Below the pieces are notes generated by a model, which saw only the letters and a list, made by a program, of their open reading frames with translations, searched no databases and was not told the DNA's origin. From contig NZ_JACJSM010000022.1 in assembly GCF_014698145.1 (NCBI RefSeq), forward strand, positions 34,202 through 98,201: a stretch of DNA of 64,000 nt. The letters are read 5' to 3'. The DNA comes from Oscillatoria sp. FACHB-1406. GTDB taxonomy: Bacteria; Cyanobacteriota; Cyanobacteriia; Cyanobacteriales; Spirulinaceae. Shown here in pieces: positions 47,431 through 56,579 of this stretch (positions within the stretch are counted from its first letter, which is position 1; each line of letters opens with the position of its first letter). A program made the position numbers and the translations under genes.

Positions 47431-48480
47431 CTACGCCGAAACTACTGTTTTCGATGCGTTCAATAAATTTTTCTTCACTAAAAGCTCGGCAATTTGTACC
47501 GCATTCAGCGCTGCACCTTTCCGAATTTGGTCGCCGCTCAACCACAACTCTAACCCGCAGGGATGAGATAAATCTTGACGAATTCTTCCAACTAAGACTT
47601 CATCGCGTCCTGTCGCCTCGAGGGGCATGGGGAAGTAATTTGCTTGCCAATCTTCTACCAACTTCACACCCGGAGCAGCGCTCAAAATTTCTCGCGCTTT
47701 CTCCACGGCAAACGGAGACTCAAACTCTAAGTTAACGCTTTCTGAGTGGGCGCGCAGTACGGGAACCCGTATACAAGTCGCACTGACTCGCAAATCCGGC
47801 GCGTCAAAAATCTTGCGGGTTTCGTTGAGCATTTTCATCTCCTCCTCGCAATACCCCTGCTCGTTAATCGGGGTGTTATGGGGGAATAAATTAAACGCTA
47901 ACGGATAGGGGAAAATATTCGCTTCCGGTTCCTTTCCGTCCAAAATCGCGCGACTTTGTACCTTCACTTCTTCCATCGCGCGCGCACCCGCCCCCGAAGC
48001 CGATTGATAAGTGGCAACGACGACGCGCTGGATGGGTTGCACTTGATGCAGGGGATAAATCGCCACGCCCATCAAAATTGTCGTGCAGTTGGGGTTCGCA
48101 ATAATTCCTTGATGGGTTGCTGCCGCTTCCGGATTGATTTCCGGGACGATTAAGGGGACGTTAGGAGCCATCCGAAAGGCACTGGAATTATCGATCGCGA
48201 CGGCTCCCGCTGCAACCGCTTTCGGCAACCAAGCCTTAGAAGTGGAACCACCCGCCGACGCGAGAACGATATCGATATCCTCAAACGAATTATCGTCCAC
48301 TGCTTCCACGGGAAGTGCTTCACCGCGAAAGTTGAGCGTACTCCCCGCAGAGCGAGGCGATGCGAGCAGTTTGAGGTCGGCAACCTCAAAATTTCGCTCC
48401 TCTAATAACTGGATTAACTCGGCTCCAACGGCCCCTGTTGCGCCAAGAATGGCAACGCGAACTGAATCGGGCAAAATCAA
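47431..48480 (-). CDS. asd: Aspartate-semialdehyde dehydrogenase
   Basis: 349 residues. Reduces aspartyl phosphate to aspartate semialdehyde with NADPH, feeding lysine, threonine and methionine synthesis. VAILGATGAVGAELIQLLEERNF is the NADPH loop, IIANPNCTTILMGVAIYPLH holds the catalytic Cys, and YQSASGAGARAM and CIRVPVLRAHSESVNLEFE the substrate Gln/His sites. Upstream of dapA in the usual asd-dapA-rnj order. Confidence 0.96.
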   Translation of the reverse strand: MILPDSVRVAILGATGAVGAELIQLLEERNFEVADLKLLASPRSAGSTLNFRGEALPVEAVDDNSFEDIDIVLASAGGSTSKAWLPKAVAAGAVAIDNSSAFRMAPNVPLIVPEINPEAAATHQGIIANPNCTTILMGVAIYPLHQVQPIQRVVVATYQSASGAGARAMEEVKVQSRAILDGKEPEANIFPYPLAFNLFPHNTPINEQGYCEEEMKMLNETRKIFDAPDLRVSATCIRVPVLRAHSESVNLEFESPFAVEKAREILSAAPGVKLVEDWQANYFPMPLEATGRDEVLVGRIRQDLSHPCGLELWLSGDQIRKGAALNAVQIAELLVKKNLLNASKTVVSA

Positions 48481-48963
48481 TATCCTCCGTTTTTTTCAAT
48501 AATTTTAAAGATTCACACTGGAAAGCTCGAAAGACTGAAAGGCGTTTAACCGGACGCTCCCGCAGGTGTTGAGGAAAGGGGAGTTGTCGCGGCAAGGCGC
48601 TAAACCTTTGACGCTGGCACAAGGCTTGCCGGTTTGCCCTTTGGATTTTCGTGCAGCGGGAGTTGCGCCTACTTGACTCATACTCAAAACTCTAAACTTT
48701 AAAGACTTGATTCCCTCAGATCGCGATCTGCGAGTTATCCTTTGCAGTATACCTTCTGTCCGTTGAACCGCGTCGCGAGGGAAGAATTTTCTCGACACGC
48801 CTGCCCTAAATTTTAGACCCAATTCCGAAAAATTTCTCGGTTTTTCCAAAAATATGACCGAAAAAGCCTGCCGCCGTGCAATCCATCCTCAGTCGAGTTG
48901 CTCGACTTTACCGGCAAAAGCGCTCAGCGGCTCGTCCGAAAGGTTAGAGTTTGAACGCCTGTT
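48481..48963. other. 483-bp region between prfC and asd
   Basis: No gene accepted. A minus-strand frame (48505-48849, 114 codons; internal ATG at MSQVGATPAARKS) ends 25 bases before asd; it has several Cys and basic residues but no ribosome-binding site or recognisable family. The region must contain the asd promoter. GAGTTGCTCGACTTTACCGG at 48894 is near the prfC end. Confidence 0.4.
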
Positions 48964-50619
48964 CTAACTCGGTTGCAAGCCGGAGCCGACAGGGGCAGTT
49001 GCACTCAATTCTAATGCCGGATGGTCTTCTTGTATTTGTCGTAAATTCCATTCATTCTTAAACAGCAAAACGGGACGATTCCAGGCATCTTTTACGGTTA
49101 AAGTATTAAAGATGCGTCCTGCTTTTTCTAAGGCTGCCCAATTGCCTGTTACCCAGCGCGCAATACTATAGGGGAGCGGTTCCATACGCGTTTCTACGCC
49201 ATACTCACTCTGCATCCGAAACTGCACGACTTCAAACTGCAATTGACCGACGGCAGCGAGAATGGGGTCGCGTTTAAATTCGTCGGTTGAATACATGATT
49301 TGAACGGCTCCTTCTTCTTGCAATTCGCTAATTCCTTTATTGAATTGTTTGAATTTAGAAGGATTGGGATTTTTGATAAAAGCAAAGAGTTCGGGGGAGA
49401 AACAAGGTATTCCTTCATACTCCAATTTCTTGCCCGTATAAATCGTATCGCCGATCGCGAAAACTCCGGGATTGTTTAAGCCAATTACATCCCCCGCATA
49501 GGCGACTTCCAGCGATTCTCGGTCTTGGGCGAAGAGTTTTTGCGGGCGAGAGAGACGCACGGTTTTTCCCGTTCTTGCATGGCTGACGGTCATATCTTTC
49601 TCGAATTTTCCCGTACAAACGCGCACGAAGGCAACGCGATCGCGGTGTTTTGGATCCATATTCGCCTGCAATTTAAACACGAACCCCGTAAACTCGGGAT
49701 AGGTGGGTTCTAGTTCGCCTGCTGAAGATTTTCGCGCTTCGGGGGCGAGGGCAAAATCGAGGAAAGATTTTAAGAAGAGTTCTACCCCAAAGTTGGTCAT
49801 CGCACTGCCGAAAAAGACGGGAGTCATTTGACCGGAACGAACGGCTTCTAAGTCTAAGGCCGCGCAAACTTCGTTGAGGATTTCGAGTTCTTCTTTGAGT
49901 TGGTAATACAGTTCTTGTTCGAGCAATTCTTCAATTTTAGGATCGCCTAAATCGATGACGGTATCTCCGGCTTCGCGAGAACCGTGAGCGCGTCTTTCAA
50001 AGAGGTGAATGCGTTGCTGCGTGCGATCGAATACGCCTTTGAAGCGCTCGCCCATCCCAATTGGCCAGTTTACCGCATAAGTTTGCAAGCCGAGTTCTTG
50101 TTCGATTTCGTCGAGCAGTTCCAAAGGTTCGCGTCCCGGACGGTCGAGTTTGTTAACAAAGGTAAAGATCGGGAGCGATCGCAATTTACACACTTCAAAT
50201 AGCTTGCGCGTTTGCGGTTCTAGCCCTTTTGCCGCATCAATGAGCATGACCGCATTATCCGCTGCTGCTAGCGTGCGATAAGTATCTTCGCTAAAATCTT
50301 GGTGTCCGGGAGTATCGAGCAGGTTAATCTGATAGCCGGAGTAGTTAAACTGCAAGACGGTGGAAGTGATGGAAATCCCGCGTTGTTTCTCCATTTCCAT
50401 CCAGTCCGAAGTCGCCTGACGTTGCGCCCGCCGTGCTTTTACCGCCCCCGCTTCGTGAATCGCCCCTCCGTAAAGCAAGAGTTTTTCGGTTAGGGTTGTT
50501 TTCCCCGCGTCGGGGTGGGAGATAATAGCAAAGTTGCGGCGGGAGTTCACCGCGTTTTCGATTTCGGTCTGGAGTTCGGTGGGCATTCGCTGAAGATTTG
50601 GTTCAATACTTGCAGTCAA
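48964..50619 (-). CDS. prfC: Peptide chain release factor 3
   Basis: 551 residues. A translational GTPase that recycles RF1 and RF2 after termination. G1 is [16 protein letters not shown]3 [12 protein letters not shown]4 [10 protein letters not shown]. Domain II/III markers include [30 protein letters not shown] and [24 protein letters not shown] FSPELFAFI. Size is as expected (about 530-545). Confidence 0.95.
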   Translation of the reverse strand: MTASIEPNLQRMPTELQTEIENAVNSRRNFAIISHPDAGKTTLTEKLLLYGGAIHEAGAVKARRAQRQATSDWMEMEKQRGISITSTVLQFNYSGYQINLLDTPGHQDFSEDTYRTLAAADNAVMLIDAAKGLEPQTRKLFEVCKLRSLPIFTFVNKLDRPGREPLELLDEIEQELGLQTYAVNWPIGMGERFKGVFDRTQQRIHLFERRAHGSREAGDTVIDLGDPKIEELLEQELYYQLKEELEILNEVCAALDLEAVRSGQMTPVFFGSAMTNFGVELFLKSFLDFALAPEARKSSAGELEPTYPEFTGFVFKLQANMDPKHRDRVAFVRVCTGKFEKDMTVSHARTGKTVRLSRPQKLFAQDRESLEVAYAGDVIGLNNPGVFAIGDTIYTGKKLEYEGIPCFSPELFAFIKNPNPSKFKQFNKGISELQEEGAVQIMYSTDEFKRDPILAAVGQLQFEVVQFRMQSEYGVETRMEPLPYSIARWVTGNWAALEKAGRIFNTLTVKDAWNRPVLLFKNEWNLRQIQEDHPALELSATAPVGSGLQPS

Positions 50620-50821
50620 ATTTAATTATAGGCGTTTGAGATCGGATTCTCCGGCTGGCATGGTAATTTAGGCTCTGTTTGGGGTCAAAAAAGCTCCGGA
50701 GCGAGATGCGATCGCGTCGTATTAACAATCGAGGACTCTTGAAGTCGTGCGGGTTGCAAGATATCGCCTCTTGTCTCTATTTCCGGAGTCAATCAATTGC
50801 GTTCCAGCTTCGAGGTAGTCT
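50620..50821. other. Promoter region between prfC and DUF4952 gene
   Basis: About 200 bases between divergent genes (prfC on minus, the DUF4952 gene on plus). It must hold both promoters; no clear operators seen. Confidence 0.4.
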
Positions 50822-51346
50822 ATGTGGCATTTAAGGCAAATTGTAATAACTTTTCTTTTAATTTTTGCTTCGGCCGCTCTCCACGCCCGCTCTTTCAAAG
50901 TTACCTCGCCTCAGTCTTTATCCAATCGGATAGAGCGTCAGGCGCGCACTCAAGAGGTGAGTCCGTGCCAAGATTTTCTCGACAGTTGGGGACAGAAACC
51001 GCCACAGTTACAGTTTATCGATTGCCAACAAGTGGCGACATCTCAAGGCGATCGCGCGATCGCTACTTATTCGACAACCAGCGCTGATGCAGCCGCAGTC
51101 GAAGCAGTTTTACAACATAAGTTTAGAATGGCTCCCCTTCAGTTTGTTGAAGGAACATGGGAACCTGTCGTCTCAAACGATAAGGGTCAATTGCGTCCTG
51201 CATCGGGCGAGTTTGTCGATGATAACGGAAATATTTTTGAAGTTGTTATGACTTCGGAGAGAACAACTTTCTCTCGTCGTCAAGATTGGAGGAAGATAAG
51301 TAAATTTAAGGTTAGTATTATTCAGCATTTAGAAATGACGCGATAA
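50822..51346 (+). CDS. Exported DUF4952-like protein
   Basis: 174 residues. A signal peptide (about 1-22, IVITFLLIFASAALHA) then a domain with CQDFLDSWGQKPPQLQFIDCQQV (two Cys), ADAAAVEAVLQHKFRMAPLQFVEGTWEP and IFEVVMTSERTTFSRRQDWRKISKFKVSI, matching the layout of DUF4952. Function unknown. It stands alone. Confidence 0.65.
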   Translation: MWHLRQIVITFLLIFASAALHARSFKVTSPQSLSNRIERQARTQEVSPCQDFLDSWGQKPPQLQFIDCQQVATSQGDRAIATYSTTSADAAAVEAVLQHKFRMAPLQFVEGTWEPVVSNDKGQLRPASGEFVDDNGNIFEVVMTSERTTFSRRQDWRKISKFKVSIIQHLEMTR

Positions 51347-51506
51347 GTTAGGAAATTCCGAAACAGAAGGCTGTTAATGTTTTCTAAAGTCAGAGATTGC
51401 AAAGTACGGTTTTCACGTTGTTTTTGACTATAGAGAACGGAGAATGATGTTAGAAAAGTGATATACTTGCTTAATGTTTCTAGCTTTGTAGATAAAATCG
51501 ATCCGA

Positions 51507-52292
51507 ATGAGATGGAATCCTGAAGACTACGCTAAAAACTCAGATGCTCAACTGAAATGGGCGCAAGAGTTAATCGTAAACTTGAACCTGCGCGGCGATG
51601 AATCCGTGTTAGATGTCGGTTGTGGCGACGGTAAGATTACCGCAAGTTTTGCGAAGTCTATTCCAGAGGGAAGCGTTGTCGGAACGGATAGTTCTCCAGA
51701 AATGATTGCCTATGCTCGAAACGTTCATTCTAGCAGCGAGTATCCCAATCTTTCCTTTGACTGTATCGATGCGCGTTGTTTGGATTTTACGGAAGAATTC
51801 GATCTGATTTTTTCTAATGCAGCGCTTCATTGGGTTGATAATCATCAAGCCTTTTTACGGGGTGCGAGTCGAGCGTTGAAAAGGGGCGGGCGCTTAATTA
51901 TTTCTTGCGGCGGTTTTGGGAATGCTGCCGATGTTTTAGAAGTCTTTAGCGAACTCGTGACGCTGGAAAAGTGGAAGGATTATTTTGGGGAGTTTCACAA
52001 TCCCTACTTTTTTTACCGCGATCGCGATTATATCCCTTGGTTATCCGAGTCCGGGTTTCGAGTCCAACGCCTCGAATTAGTTCCTAAAGACATGGCGCAT
52101 CAAGGAAAAGATGGGTTAGCGGGTTGGGTTCGGACGACTGGGATGCCTTTTACCCAATGCGTTCCCGAGCGCGAACGAGAAGACTTTATCGCTAATTTTG
52201 TCGATCGCTATCTAGAAAAATTCCCCTTAGATGGCAATGACTTAGCGCACGTTCGCATGGTACGCTTAGAAGTAGACGCTTTCAAGCGATAA
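51507..52292 (+). CDS. Class I SAM-dependent methyltransferase
   Basis: 261 residues with the Rossmann-type SAM site: SVLDVGCGDGKITASFA (motif I), VVGTDSSPEMIAYAR (acidic loop), FDCIDARCLDF, FDLIFSNAALHWVDNH (motif IV) and LKRGGRLIISCGG. This is the trans-aconitate-methyltransferase-like group of the Methyltransf_11/25 families. The substrate is not predictable. It has no obvious partner. Confidence 0.82.
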   Translation: MRWNPEDYAKNSDAQLKWAQELIVNLNLRGDESVLDVGCGDGKITASFAKSIPEGSVVGTDSSPEMIAYARNVHSSSEYPNLSFDCIDARCLDFTEEFDLIFSNAALHWVDNHQAFLRGASRALKRGGRLIISCGGFGNAADVLEVFSELVTLEKWKDYFGEFHNPYFFYRDRDYIPWLSESGFRVQRLELVPKDMAHQGKDGLAGWVRTTGMPFTQCVPEREREDFIANFVDRYLEKFPLDGNDLAHVRMVRLEVDAFKR

Positions 52293-52376
52293 GCCCCAAA
52301 CGTTTTAGGGTTAAAATGCTTTAAAACTCGCTCTAATTCGGCTATCCCCGATTGCTAATCGCGATTCGATAATCCA

Positions 52377-52652
52377 ATGGATTGGAAACTATTAGGCTTA
52401 AGTTTTATAACAGTTTTTCTAGCTGAGATCGGCGATAAAAGCCAATTAGCAGCGATCGCGCTAAGTGGAAGTTCGCGATCGCCACGCGCAGTATTTCTAG
52501 GTTCCATTGCTGCATTACTGCTAACCAGTCTCATCGGCGTACTTTTGGGTGACGGTTTAGCCGAAATTCTGCCCACGCATTTTGTCAAAGCGATCGCGGC
52601 TTTCGGTTTTGCATTTTTAGGGTTACGTTTGTTATGGTACGAAAAAAAGTAA
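52377..52652 (+). CDS. Half-size TMEM165/GDT1 family cation transporter
   Basis: 91 residues: three helices with the family motif AEIGDKSQLAA (residues 17-27), the E-x-G-D-K-(T/S) signature that binds Ca2+ or Mn2+. Full-length members have two such halves; half-size proteins usually occur as adjacent pairs forming a heterodimer. No second half is seen next to it here. Confidence 0.88.
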   Translation: MDWKLLGLSFITVFLAEIGDKSQLAAIALSGSSRSPRAVFLGSIAALLLTSLIGVLLGDGLAEILPTHFVKAIAAFGFAFLGLRLLWYEKK

Positions 52653-52828
52653 TGAGCGATCGGTGACGAACAGGAGTAAGTAAATTTCAGGACTTCTAAC
52701 TCAAACCTATACTTCCCTTCTCGATTTTTTTAGAGTTCGTTGACGCTTCTAACCGAAAGAAAAAGTCGCCAGCCTTTTTTTTAAGTGGGCAGAAGGTCTT
52801 CTACTGTTAGCTGTTTACTGGATTGAAT

Positions 52829-52934
52829 GGCACTGACTTAAGGCTGGTGGGCGTTGCCCACCCTACGAAATAATCTGTAGAGACTTTGTATACAACGTCT
52901 CTACAGGTGATTTTTAAACTCTTATTTCAGTGCC
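52829..52934. mobile_element. MITE-like element, family C (copy 2, carrying a GTATAC palindrome)
   Basis: 106 bp with ends GGCACTGACTTAAGGCTGGT and TTATTTCAGTGCC. Compared with the 84-bp copy at 28628-28711 it has a longer middle containing the 28-bp GTATAC palindrome (52877-52904) not present in the other copy. Confidence 0.75.
52877..52904. repeat. 28-bp palindrome centred on GTATAC (copy 2)
   Basis: GTAGAGACTTTGTATACAAC then GTCTCTAC, one mismatched pair. It sits inside the family C element, apparently as a nested insertion. Confidence 0.8.
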
Positions 52935-52970
52935 GTTCATGACTGAATTGGCAGGCTTCTCACCTGTCTT

Positions 52971-53004
52971 CATTCATTATCAATTATCCATTATCAATTA
53001 TCAA
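52971..53004. repeat. AT-rich short repeats next to the M20 start codon
   Basis: CATTCATTATCAATTATCCA and TTATCAATTATCAATT words run into the ATG at 53007, leaving no room for a Shine-Dalgarno site. Translation may use an alternative signal or a slightly later start. Confidence 0.7.
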
Positions 53005-53006
53005 TT

Positions 53007-54224
53007 ATGACTTTTACGGTTCCAGCTATTGAAACGCCAAATACCTTACAAATCCGCTTAGAAATCCGAGCGCTACAAGCTCAACTGGTAGAATGGCGAA
53101 GACAATTACACCAACGCCCCGAACTCGCCTTTAAAGAACAAATAACTGCGCAATTTATCGCGCAAAAACTGCAAGAATGGGGAATCGAGCATCAAACGGA
53201 AATTGCAAAAACGGGCATCGTAGCAATTATTAAAGGCGATCGACCCGGTAAAGTATTAGCCATCCGCGCCGATATGGACGCGCTTCCCATCCAAGAAGCG
53301 AACGAAGTTCCCTATCGTTCGCAGCACGACGGGATTATGCACGCTTGCGGACACGACGGTCATGTTGCGATCGCGCTCGGAACGGCTTATTATCTCTCTC
53401 AACATCGCCATACTTTTAACGGTACGGTGAAAATTATCTTTCAACCGGCAGAAGAAGGCCCAGGCGGTGCAAAACCGATGATTGAAGCGGGCGTTCTCAA
53501 AAATCCCGATGTCGATGCCATTATCGGATTGCACCTGTGGAATAATCTTTCCCTCGGACAAATTGGGGTGCGAAGCGGCCCTTTAATGGCTGCGGTAGAA
53601 TCATTTCACTGTACGATTAACGGGCGGGGCGGACACGGTGCAATGCCCCATCAAACCGTCGATTCCATCTTAATTAGCGCCCAAATTGTTAATGCTTTAC
53701 AAGCGATTGTAGCGCGCAATGTTAACCCCTTAGATGCCGCCGTTGTTACCGTCGGGGAACTCCACGCCGGAACCGCCAATAATGTCATCGCCGATTCAGC
53801 CTGGATGAGCGGTACGGTACGCTATTTTAACCCCCAACTCGAAGATTTTATCGGCGAACGGTGCGATCGCATTATTGCCGGAATTTGCAGCAGTCACGGC
53901 GCAACTTACAACCTCGATTACTGGCAATTGTACCCCGCCACCGTCAACGACCCCAAAATCGCTGAATTTGTCCGTTCCGTTGCCTTAGAAGTCGTAGAAA
54001 CGCCGTTAGGAGTCGTTCCCGAATGCCAGACGATGGGCGGGGAAGATATGTCTTTTTTCCTTAAAGAAGTTCCGGGATGTTACTTCTTTGTCGGTGCGGC
54101 GAATCCTGCTAAAAATCTTGCCTATCCGCACCACCATCCTAACTTCGATTTTGATGAAACGGCGCTCGGAATTGGGGTAGAAATGTTTGCGCGTTGTGTA
54201 GAACGGTTTTCAGAAATCAGTTAA
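53007..54224 (+). CDS. M20 family amidohydrolase (IAA-amino acid or hippurate hydrolase-like)
   Basis: 405 residues. The metal-binding landmarks are HACGHDGHVAIALG, PAEEGPGGAKPMIEAG and DAIIGLHLW; the dimerisation domain starts IGVRSGPLMAAVESF with GRGGHGAMPHQTVD. Distal His is in YPHHHPNFDFDE. It cleaves N-acyl amino acids or related amides in the cytoplasm. An internal ATG near LVEWRRQLHQRPEL is absent, so the first ATG is retained. Confidence 0.93.
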   Translation: MTFTVPAIETPNTLQIRLEIRALQAQLVEWRRQLHQRPELAFKEQITAQFIAQKLQEWGIEHQTEIAKTGIVAIIKGDRPGKVLAIRADMDALPIQEANEVPYRSQHDGIMHACGHDGHVAIALGTAYYLSQHRHTFNGTVKIIFQPAEEGPGGAKPMIEAGVLKNPDVDAIIGLHLWNNLSLGQIGVRSGPLMAAVESFHCTINGRGGHGAMPHQTVDSILISAQIVNALQAIVARNVNPLDAAVVTVGELHAGTANNVIADSAWMSGTVRYFNPQLEDFIGERCDRIIAGICSSHGATYNLDYWQLYPATVNDPKIAEFVRSVALEVVETPLGVVPECQTMGGEDMSFFLKEVPGCYFFVGAANPAKNLAYPHHHPNFDFDETALGIGVEMFARCVERFSEIS

Positions 54225-54255
54225 AGATTATTGATTAACTTTTTGTTAAAAATTA

Positions 54256-54281
54256 TAGAGACGTTGTATACAACGTCTCTA
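54256..54281. repeat. 26-bp perfect palindrome centred on GTATAC (copy 3)
   Basis: TAGAGACGTTGTATACAACG then TCTCTA; the two arms are perfectly complementary. Lies 31 bases after the M20 stop codon and 66 bases before the end of the convergent ABC gene, where it could act as a terminator-like hairpin. Confidence 0.85.
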
Positions 54282-54347
54282 CAGGCAAGGCATTGGCTAA
54301 CAATACGAACGAGCGTTACTTCCTTCCCGGTTTAAAATTTCCTCCAG

Positions 54348-56096
54348 TTAATGCAAAACTTCTTCCAATTGATGTTGCTGCCAAAGGAATTGATACAATC
54401 CTTGTTGGGCGAATAACTGTTGGTGCGTTCCCGCTTGGACGATTTTACCGGCTTCCATCACTAGAATGCGATCGGCAGCAGCAGCGGCGGAAAGTTGATG
54501 AGTAATAAAAATTACGGTTTTATTACTCGTTCCGCTGGAAAGATTTTGCAGAATTTGCGTAGCAGTTTGATTATCGACGCTAGAGAGTGCATCATCGAGG
54601 ATGAGAATTGGCGCGTCGATGAGGAGGGCGCGGGCGAGGGCAGTACGCTGTCGCTGTCCGCCAGAAAGCGTAATCCCGCGTTCGCCAACTAAAGTATCGT
54701 ACTGCTGGGGAAAGTTGAGGATTTCTTCGTGAATTTGGGCAGTTTTGGCGGCATAAACGACTTTTGTGCGATCGCTCAATGGTTTGCCGTAGCTGATATT
54801 TTCTTGAATCGTGGCACTGAAGAGGAAGCTATCTTGCGGGACGTAAGCGATCGCGCGGCGCAAATCGTGCAACTTTATTTTAGCAATGTCGCAGTCATCA
54901 AGAAAAACTTGTCCCGGTTCGAGGAAAAGTAAGCGCGGTAAGGTATTGGCGAGGGTAGATTTTCCCGAACCTACTGCCCCGACAATCGCCACAGTTTCTC
55001 CCGGTTCGATGCTAAAACTTACGTCATTTAAAGCCGGATTTTTTGCACCGGGATAAGTGTAGTTGAGGTGGGAAACGACAATTTCGCCGCGAATAGTTTC
55101 GGGGGAAAGGGAAATTGCATCGGGAAGATCGCGAATTTCCGGTTCGACTTGAAAGATCGATTCGACGCGATCGATACTGACTTCGCCGCGTTGATAAGCC
55201 GTAATCGTGAAACCGAGTAACGCTGTCGGGAATACTAAGCGTTCGACGTAGAGAATCAAAGCGACAAAATCGCCAATCGTAATCTCGCCGCGCGCGATCG
55301 CACCCGAACCCATCATCAATAAAATCAAGAGTGAAACGAATACTAAGCCTTGAATAATTGGAAATAATAAATTTCGCGTTCTTGCAAGGCTTAAATTCGC
55401 GTTCAACAAAGCGAGATTTTTCTTCGCAAAAGCTTTACGTTCGTTTTCTTCCTGAGCGTAAATCTTAATCGAAGCGATGCCGCTCATATCTTCTTGAATA
55501 AGCTGGCTGACATCCGACAAATTTTCTTGTACGTCTCGTTGTTGCACGCGCAATTTATCGCTAAATAATTGCACCGAAATCAACATAATCGGATACACCG
55601 CCAAGGCAGCCAAACTTAAGGGAATATTAATTCCCAACATCACTGGAAGCGTCAGCGCATACGCAAAGAGCGTATTCACCAAACTCAACACCGCAAAACC
55701 CACCAAGCGACGAATATTATCTAAATCGCTCGTGGCACGGTTGATTAAATCGCCCGCCGTATTCGTATAAAAATAAGACGGATGGAGAATCAATAAATGC
55801 TCGAAGATTTGCTGCTTGAGATCGAATTCTACCTGCCGTCCTACGCCAAACATGATGATGCGGGAAGCCATGCGAATGAACCACATCACCGAGGCGAGGA
55901 CAATAATGACGATCGCGTAGCGCGTCACTTGTTCGGTAATGGTTGCCGCGCGCAATTTGTCAATACTATCGCGAATCAACAGGGGAATATAAACCCCCAA
56001 TCCATTCACCGCCAGCAGAGAGAGAATCCCTAAAAGAACTTTTTGCCAGTGGGGGCGCAGGTAGCCCCCGAGTTTTTTTAATCGCGAGTTAGCCAT
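54348..56096 (-). CDS. ABC exporter, fused permease and ATPase
   Basis: 582 residues: a six-helix ABC1 membrane domain (residues about 15-300) and an ATPase domain with Walker A GAVGSGKSTL, signature TLSGGQRQRTALAR, Walker B LILDDALSSVDNQ and switch His in FITHQLS. The usual catalytic Glu of Walker B is Asp (DDALS), as seen in one subunit of heterodimeric exporters. No partner half-transporter is adjacent. Likely exports a lipid, peptide or drug. Confidence 0.92.
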   Translation of the reverse strand: MANSRLKKLGGYLRPHWQKVLLGILSLLAVNGLGVYIPLLIRDSIDKLRAATITEQVTRYAIVIIVLASVMWFIRMASRIIMFGVGRQVEFDLKQQIFEHLLILHPSYFYTNTAGDLINRATSDLDNIRRLVGFAVLSLVNTLFAYALTLPVMLGINIPLSLAALAVYPIMLISVQLFSDKLRVQQRDVQENLSDVSQLIQEDMSGIASIKIYAQEENERKAFAKKNLALLNANLSLARTRNLLFPIIQGLVFVSLLILLMMGSGAIARGEITIGDFVALILYVERLVFPTALLGFTITAYQRGEVSIDRVESIFQVEPEIRDLPDAISLSPETIRGEIVVSHLNYTYPGAKNPALNDVSFSIEPGETVAIVGAVGSGKSTLANTLPRLLFLEPGQVFLDDCDIAKIKLHDLRRAIAYVPQDSFLFSATIQENISYGKPLSDRTKVVYAAKTAQIHEEILNFPQQYDTLVGERGITLSGGQRQRTALARALLIDAPILILDDALSSVDNQTATQILQNLSSGTSNKTVIFITHQLSAAAAADRILVMEAGKIVQAGTHQQLFAQQGLYQFLWQQHQLEEVLH

Positions 56097-56127
56097 TTCC
56101 TTAATTTAGCACGATCGCACCAACTGT

Positions 56128-56158
56128 TACCCCCGTCCTCCGGCGGACGGGGAAGAAT
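56128..56158. other. Hairpin CCCCGTCC/GGACGGGG between the ABC exporter and xisI
   Basis: CCCCGTCCTCCGGCGGACGG plus GG forms an 8-bp GC stem with a short loop, at about 56133-56154. It lies between xisI (upstream in the minus direction) and the ABC exporter. It resembles the stem of IS200/IS605 right ends, but lacks the GTCAA word and has no U-tract, so it may be a terminator or a relic. Confidence 0.35.
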
Positions 56159-56197
56159 CGTTAAAGATTTAATATTGGCAATTGAAATAACTATAGC

Positions 56198-56533
56198 TTA
56201 GCTAATCCCATAACCCGTATGTTGCCGCATATAAGGCGCATGAAAGGCTAAAATAATTTTATCTTTAGGAACGCCCGCTGCTACAAGTTCGTCGGTAATT
56301 CCATCTTCAATCCCATCTCGGTGAATCCAAATTTTACCCTCAATGATTTCGACATGGACGACGCAGCCATGAATTCGCCGCTGTCCATCCCACCCAGCAT
56401 TCATAAGGACGAAATTGTTGCGATCGCAATCTACAATAAATTTACTTTCAATTTCGCCATGTCCGAAGGGAATGCGATGATGGGCTTCTAAAATTCGATA
56501 AACAATATCCCGATAGTCTTCTACTCTATCCAT
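56198..56533 (-). CDS. xisI: XisI family protein
   Basis: 111 residues. XisI/XisH were named for control of the fdxN element excision in Nostoc, but similar genes are frequent in other cyanobacteria. Family landmarks: RILEAHHRIPFGHGEIESKFIVDCDRNNFVLMNAGWDGQRRIHGC and WIHRDGIEDGITDELVAAGVPKDKIILAFHAP. The usual upstream xisH is missing, so this is a solitary copy. No developmental recombination target is visible. Confidence 0.9.
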   Translation of the reverse strand: MDRVEDYRDIVYRILEAHHRIPFGHGEIESKFIVDCDRNNFVLMNAGWDGQRRIHGCVVHVEIIEGKIWIHRDGIEDGITDELVAAGVPKDKIILAFHAPYMRQHTGYGIS

Positions 56534-56579
56534 TGCAAAACCTCGGCGGTTTTTATATTAAACCTGAAAGGAATTCATT

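Larger units (their letters stand above)
52653..53006. other. Intergenic region with a composite inverted-repeat element
   Basis: No gene. A family C element containing a GTATAC palindrome lies at 52829-52934, then AT-rich repeats (52971-53004) abut the next start codon. Confidence 0.7.

Noticed and set aside
47273..47545. 90-codon minus-strand frame between asd and dapA
   Set aside because: Overlaps the asd 3' end in another frame; no family features.
48505..48849. 114-codon minus-strand frame before asd
   Set aside because: No ribosome-binding site, no family resemblance; probably non-coding leader of asd, though not excluded.
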